A stretch of 64,000 nucleotides of DNA from Leptospira noumeaensis (lineage in GTDB: Bacteria; Spirochaetota; Leptospiria; Leptospirales; Leptospiraceae): NCBI RefSeq assembly GCF_004770765.1, contig NZ_RQFK01000026.1, positions 124,001 to 188,000 of the forward strand, in the 5' to 3' direction. The position numbers and the translations under genes are program-made. The notes under the pieces were generated by a model. That model did no database searches and was not told the origin of the DNA. It was given only the letters and a program-made list of their open reading frames with translations. Shown piece after piece: positions 61,137 through 64,000 of this stretch. Within the stretch, counting starts at the first letter, position 1, and every line of letters begins with the position of its first letter.

Positions 61137-61814
61137 TTATGGATTGGATTTCCAAACTTTATCATAGGCTCGGGTGACAGAGTTTTTTGCATTTGTATGG
61201 GAAAGACCGAAAGCTCTCAAAACCAAAACAATCATATCCACATCATGTGTTTTATAATTGGCCCTTCCTTCTAGGATATTTCGGATTCCATAGTGGATGG
61301 CTCCAACAAACAAAGCCAAGGCGGACTCTTCTGAATCAATTGTGAATTTTCCAGATGTGACCGCTTTTTTCAAATCTCGAAGGGGATAGGCTCTAAGGAT
61401 CTCGCTCATTCTAGGGGCCACAGCCGCCACACGAATGAGAGCCCAGGCCCAATCGGAATCTTTTCTTGCTTTTTGTAAAAAATGTACCGCACCAAACGCC
61501 AAACGTTCCACTTCGTTTTGAATGTCAGCCATAAGGATGTCTGCTTCTGCAGCAGCCTGCTCTGCTAACATCAAAGCCGATGCATCCAATAACTCTTCTT
61601 TAGTTTTAAAATAATTATAAATGGTTCCGTTTGCTACTTCGGCTTCCACTGCTACTTCCGCAATGGATGTTTCTCCGGCATCCTTTACTGCAAATATTCG
61701 CAATGCAGCATTCATGATCTGTGCACGAGTTCTTTCTTTTTTAGGGAGCAAAGTTTTTTTGGATTTTCCTAGAGCCACAAACTCTATCAATTTTGAACGT
61801 CGTTTGCTTAACAA
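61137..61814 (-). CDS. TetR-family transcription regulator
   Basis: N-terminal TetR helix-turn-helix (about 25-75: KKERTRAQIMNAALRIFAVK, then IAEVAVEAEVANGTIYNYF and KTKEELLDA) followed by an all-helical ligand domain to residue 225. These regulators usually repress a neighbouring catabolic operon until its substrate or an intermediate binds. It lies just upstream of the ring-cleavage operon on the same strand, separated by about 240 bp that hold the operon promoter. No ATG precedes the HTH: TTG 61814 or GTG 61778 are the likely starts. A perfect palindrome (61827-61836) sits directly upstream and may be its own operator. Confidence 0.82.
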   Translation of the reverse strand: MLSKRRSKLIEFVALGKSKKTLLPKKERTRAQIMNAALRIFAVKDAGETSIAEVAVEAEVANGTIYNYFKTKEELLDASALMLAEQAAAEADILMADIQNEVERLAFGAVHFLQKARKDSDWAWALIRVAAVAPRMSEILRAYPLRDLKKAVTSGKFTIDSEESALALFVGAIHYGIRNILEGRANYKTHDVDMIVLVLRAFGLSHTNAKNSVTRAYDKVWKSNP

Positions 61815-61826
61815 CTACATTTTTGA

Positions 61827-61836
61827 GAGATATCTC
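61827..61836. promoter_or_regulatory. Palindrome upstream of tetR, candidate operator
   Basis: GAGATATCTC, a perfect 10-bp palindrome within the near-palindrome TGAGAGATATCTCA, 13 bp before the tetR start. The position suits autoregulation. Confidence 0.4.
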
Positions 61837-61938
61837 ATGTTTTAAGAAATCGATACGGGTAAGCATAGAATCACCGAAGACAAACTTTCTAGTCTTTTAG
61901 CAATAGAAGGGAAGATTTGATCTGACAAAACTTTAGTC

Positions 61939-62067
61939 CCCCGCGTCATGGGATCCGGAGGGCCACGGTCTCACTCAAACATGGGTGAGACGGGAGCGAG
62001 AGCGCACCCCGGAGTGAACCCGGTCGGTTTTAGAAATAATCCTTTTCAACTAACCAATTCGAGACGC
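61939..62067 (+). repeat. Structured intergenic element, copy B
   Basis: Second copy of the element at 48228-48354. Closing stem GCGTC 61943-61947 with GACGC 62063-62067: relative to copy A a C-G pair has become T-A, a compensatory change. Hairpin GTCTCACTC 61968-61976 with GGGTGAGAC 61983-61991 (one G-T pair where A has G-C). Hairpin GGG-A-GCG 61992-61998 with CGC-A-CCC 62003-62009, loop AGAG. Inner stem reduced to GGG 61960-61962 with CCC 62019-62021. The conserved CTAACCAATTCGAG ends the element 36 bp before the ATG of the next gene, so here it may lie in the mRNA leader. Confidence 0.75.
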
Positions 62068-62103
62068 TAATAGTCTAAAAAAGAAAATTCTCTAAAAAAC
62101 TCA

Positions 62104-63018
62104 ATGAAACTAAAAACATTAATCAGTATATTCTTAATCTCCACTTCGATTCTTTATGCAGAAGAATCAAAAACAAAACCAGCCGCAACTTTCGAATATG
62201 GATTAAAAGCACAAAACTTTACTTATTTTCCTTATGAAACAACAAGGCCTATTGGATACAACCAATCCGATTTGAGAAATAACAAGGATTTGGTTTATTT
62301 ACCCTTTTTTAAATATAGAAATACCGGAAATAAATTTGGTTTTGATTTTGATATGATGGATGTAAAAATCAACAATCCTTATTACAAAGCTTATTATTTT
62401 AGCAATGGTTTTTTTCCTACTACATATGGATTTGGTAATGCGCAAAGACAAGAGTACAGGTTTAATTTTTTCTATTTGCCTATGGAGAATCAAGTTTTCT
62501 ATTTTGGGCTCGGGATTTTAAAAATCGATCGATTTTATAAAGTTGAAAATTATGAATATGCATCTAACATCTACTCTGACAAAATAAATTCCTATGGAAT
62601 TTCAGTGCCTGTAAGAAGTAAGATCGAACTCTTAGATGGATTGGAATTGAATCTAGGTTTTGATCCTTATGTGACCTATGGAAGGAGAAATTACACCAAC
62701 CAAAGAGTTAGTAACGCGATGTATTATGAAAACACAACTGGCCCATACTTTTACCTGACAAAAACAAATCCAAATAACATAACTGAAATTTTAGGATTTC
62801 AGGCAGAAATTTCATTATCTTATAAATTCTATGATCATTTAAGATTCTACGTTGGATTCAGCAGAAACCAATCAACAGTTAGGTCTATTAACTTGGATCA
62901 AACGAATTATACTTATTATGGCGCAACAAATCAACTTTATGTTTTTGGTGAAAGTAAATATACTCGATTGGTTGATACTCATAATTCCATCTATTTTGGA
63001 GTTTCGAATACACATTAA
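62104..63018 (+). CDS. Predicted outer-membrane beta-barrel protein
   Basis: Signal peptide MKLKTLISIFLISTSILYA followed by a 285-residue body rich in Tyr, Phe and Asn arranged as amphipathic beta strands (FEYGLKAQNFTYFPYETT, EYRFNFFYLPMENQVFYFGL, LRFYVGFSRNQSTVRSINL, and an ending NSIYFGVSNTH). No enzyme motif and no lipobox. The composition and the final strand ending near the C-terminus suggest a barrel of about 12 strands. There is no clear ribosome-binding site; structured element B ends 36 bp upstream. Function unknown. It has the same style as, but little visible identity with, the barrel at 48552-49490. Confidence 0.7.
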   Translation: MKLKTLISIFLISTSILYAEESKTKPAATFEYGLKAQNFTYFPYETTRPIGYNQSDLRNNKDLVYLPFFKYRNTGNKFGFDFDMMDVKINNPYYKAYYFSNGFFPTTYGFGNAQRQEYRFNFFYLPMENQVFYFGLGILKIDRFYKVENYEYASNIYSDKINSYGISVPVRSKIELLDGLELNLGFDPYVTYGRRNYTNQRVSNAMYYENTTGPYFYLTKTNPNNITEILGFQAEISLSYKFYDHLRFYVGFSRNQSTVRSINLDQTNYTYYGATNQLYVFGESKYTRLVDTHNSIYFGVSNTH

Positions 63019-63083
63019 CGATATAACCATGGAGTTTCGTCCTTTACAAAGGCAGAAACTATGTTTGATTGGGATCAATTCTC

Positions 63084-63848
63084 ATGATCCCAACTGTCAT
63101 TGAATACAAACCGCAATCACAGCTCAGCCCTTATATAGAGAATTATCTTTTGATTCAATGTGATGAGGATTTTAGTAAATCTGTCATTCCACACCATTCG
63201 TTTGTTTTAACCATCAAACTCAAAGGAAATCATCACTATCGGATCCAATCAGATCTAAAAACTTTACCCTCCATCTCTTTATCGGGACTTAGAAAAACAG
63301 TAAAACACAATACACTCTCCAAAGGAACCGAGATCATCATCGTTAAGTTCCAACCATGGGGAGCATTTTCATTTTTCAATATGTCGATGTATCAACTGAA
63401 TGAGATCGGAATTTCTGGATATGATCTATTGGATAAGACTGATTTAAATGACCTCCACTCAAAACTACAGGAAACAAAGGACAATCTAGCAAAGATTGAT
63501 CATCTCGAAAATTTTTTATTAAAAACAATCAAAAATAAAACCATTGATCAAAGAATTTTAGAATCGATTTCGCAAATGAGTCATTCGCAAGGTACAATTA
63601 AAATCAAAGAGATTGCCTCCGTTGTGAATTTAAGTATCGATACCTTTGAAAAAAAATTTCGAGACGTGATCGGGAACACTCCCAAACAATTTTCATCGAT
63701 CATCCGAATGAATTCGGCAATTCGAGAAATTCCAAAATATAATTCTTTCACAAGACTTGCTTATGATTTTGGATATTTTGACCAATCACATTTCATAAAA
63801 GAATTCAAATCTTTCACAGGCAAAACACCCACAGAATTTTTGACTTAA
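63084..63848 (+). CDS. AraC-family transcription regulator
   Basis: A 254-residue protein with an N-terminal AraC-type sensing region of the DUF6597 style (about 5-120: LSPYIENYLLIQCDEDFS, IVKFQPWGAFSFFNM) and a C-terminal pair of helix-turn-helix units (about 155-254: IKEIASVVNLSIDTFEKKFR, then FTRLAYDFGYFDQSHFIKEF with SFTGKTPTEFL at the end). I use the ATG at 63084; an in-frame TTG five codons earlier is less likely. It lies 65 bp after the barrel gene and upstream of a membrane protein; one of them may be its target. The ligand is unknown. Confidence 0.9.
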   Translation: MIPTVIEYKPQSQLSPYIENYLLIQCDEDFSKSVIPHHSFVLTIKLKGNHHYRIQSDLKTLPSISLSGLRKTVKHNTLSKGTEIIIVKFQPWGAFSFFNMSMYQLNEIGISGYDLLDKTDLNDLHSKLQETKDNLAKIDHLENFLLKTIKNKTIDQRILESISQMSHSQGTIKIKEIASVVNLSIDTFEKKFRDVIGNTPKQFSSIIRMNSAIREIPKYNSFTRLAYDFGYFDQSHFIKEFKSFTGKTPTEFLT

Positions 63849-63937
63849 AAAATTATTCCATCCTGATTTTTTACAATCTCTCCTTTCGAAAATCCGCTAT
63901 AAAGATTCAATACTTATCTACCAAAGGAAGATTGTTT

Positions 63938-64000
63938 ATGTTACAAATTTTATTAAATTTGAATTGGATTGCTATCGGATTGGCATTCCTTGTCTATTTT
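63938..64000 (+). CDS. Start of a small membrane protein (cut by window edge)
   Basis: An AGGAAG ribosome-binding site seven bases before an ATG opens a frame that reads MLQILLNLNWIAIGLAFLVY up to the window end, a single hydrophobic helix. The Asn-Trp-Ile-Ala start recalls DUF1761-type membrane proteins, but 21 residues are too few to say. Confidence 0.55.
   Translation, partial: MLQILLNLNWIAIGLAFLVYF

Noticed and set aside
62011..62027. tRNA-like T-arm in the element (minus strand)
   Set aside because: A GTTCxxxC-like string is present, but no acceptor, D or anticodon arms can be built around it.
1..64000. CRISPR arrays, insertion sequences, prophage genes, tRNA or rRNA genes
   Set aside because: Scanned for by eye; no regularly spaced identical repeats, transposase or integrase motifs, or tRNA/rRNA signatures were seen.

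Overview
The window looks like chromosomal DNA from a spirochaete of the genus Leptospira, probably a free-living (saprophytic) species. The support is the AT-rich sequence, the many lipoproteins with loose lipoboxes, three 7TM-DISM adenylate cyclases and two 7TM-DISM kinase-like proteins, a spirochaete-type fliG-fliH pair, a DUF3332 lipoprotein and a nitric oxide reductase cluster. The genus is an inference from protein style and gene content; no rRNA or other definitive marker is present. I found no tRNA, rRNA, CRISPR array, insertion sequence or prophage.

Layout. (1) 1-4227: two overlapping minus-strand 7TM-DISM cyclases; the upstream one has lost a metal-binding Asp. (2) 4341-10387: a plus-strand run fliG-like, fliH, then two sensor proteins coupled by 4-bp overlaps. 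One sensor has an intact ATP-binding domain but no H-box histidine, and the other is a pseudokinase. (3) 10402-18060: a nitric oxide module with a Crp/Fnr-type regulator, nnrS, norCBQD (minus strand) and norEF. The nnrS and norC upstream regions carry the same perfect 14-bp Fnr/Dnr box. (4) 18057-22120: mtnC, an MFS transporter, an unknown membrane-anchored protein and a WecG/TagA glycosyltransferase. (5) 22209-26878: a giant acidic-repeat/TPR membrane protein and a secreted protein with two glycogen-binding-like domains. (6) 26974-32755: a tightly packed minus-strand run MBOAT, PilZ, Rossmann protein, DUF374 acyltransferase, metK, transketolase C-half, clpS. (7) 32884-41612: lipoproteins, ssb, PAS and receiver signalling proteins, an FMN glutamate-synthase-like enzyme, a third cyclase and an ethanolamine-permease-like carrier.

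(8) 41878-56370: an accessory surface-protein region. It holds four tandem paralogous lipoproteins with a shared N-terminal Cys-Tyr-(Phe/Tyr)-Asn-Pro motif, a TPM/zinc-ribbon protein, a free-standing alpha-CTD-like protein, outer-membrane barrels, a 1128-residue protein ending in a predicted seven-bladed propeller, and a fragment of a second copy of that propeller gene. (9) 56381-61814: a minus-strand aromatic ring-cleavage operon (FAD hydroxylase, extradiol dioxygenase, FAH-family hydrolase, SDR) preceded by a tetR gene. (10) 62104-64000: another barrel protein, an AraC regulator and the start of a membrane protein.

The most unusual signal is a ~128-bp non-coding element present twice (48228-48354 and 61939-62067). 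It has a conserved cloverleaf-like fold, and its closing stem differs between copies by a compensatory base-pair change. This points to a structured RNA or structured mobile repeat that I do not recognise.
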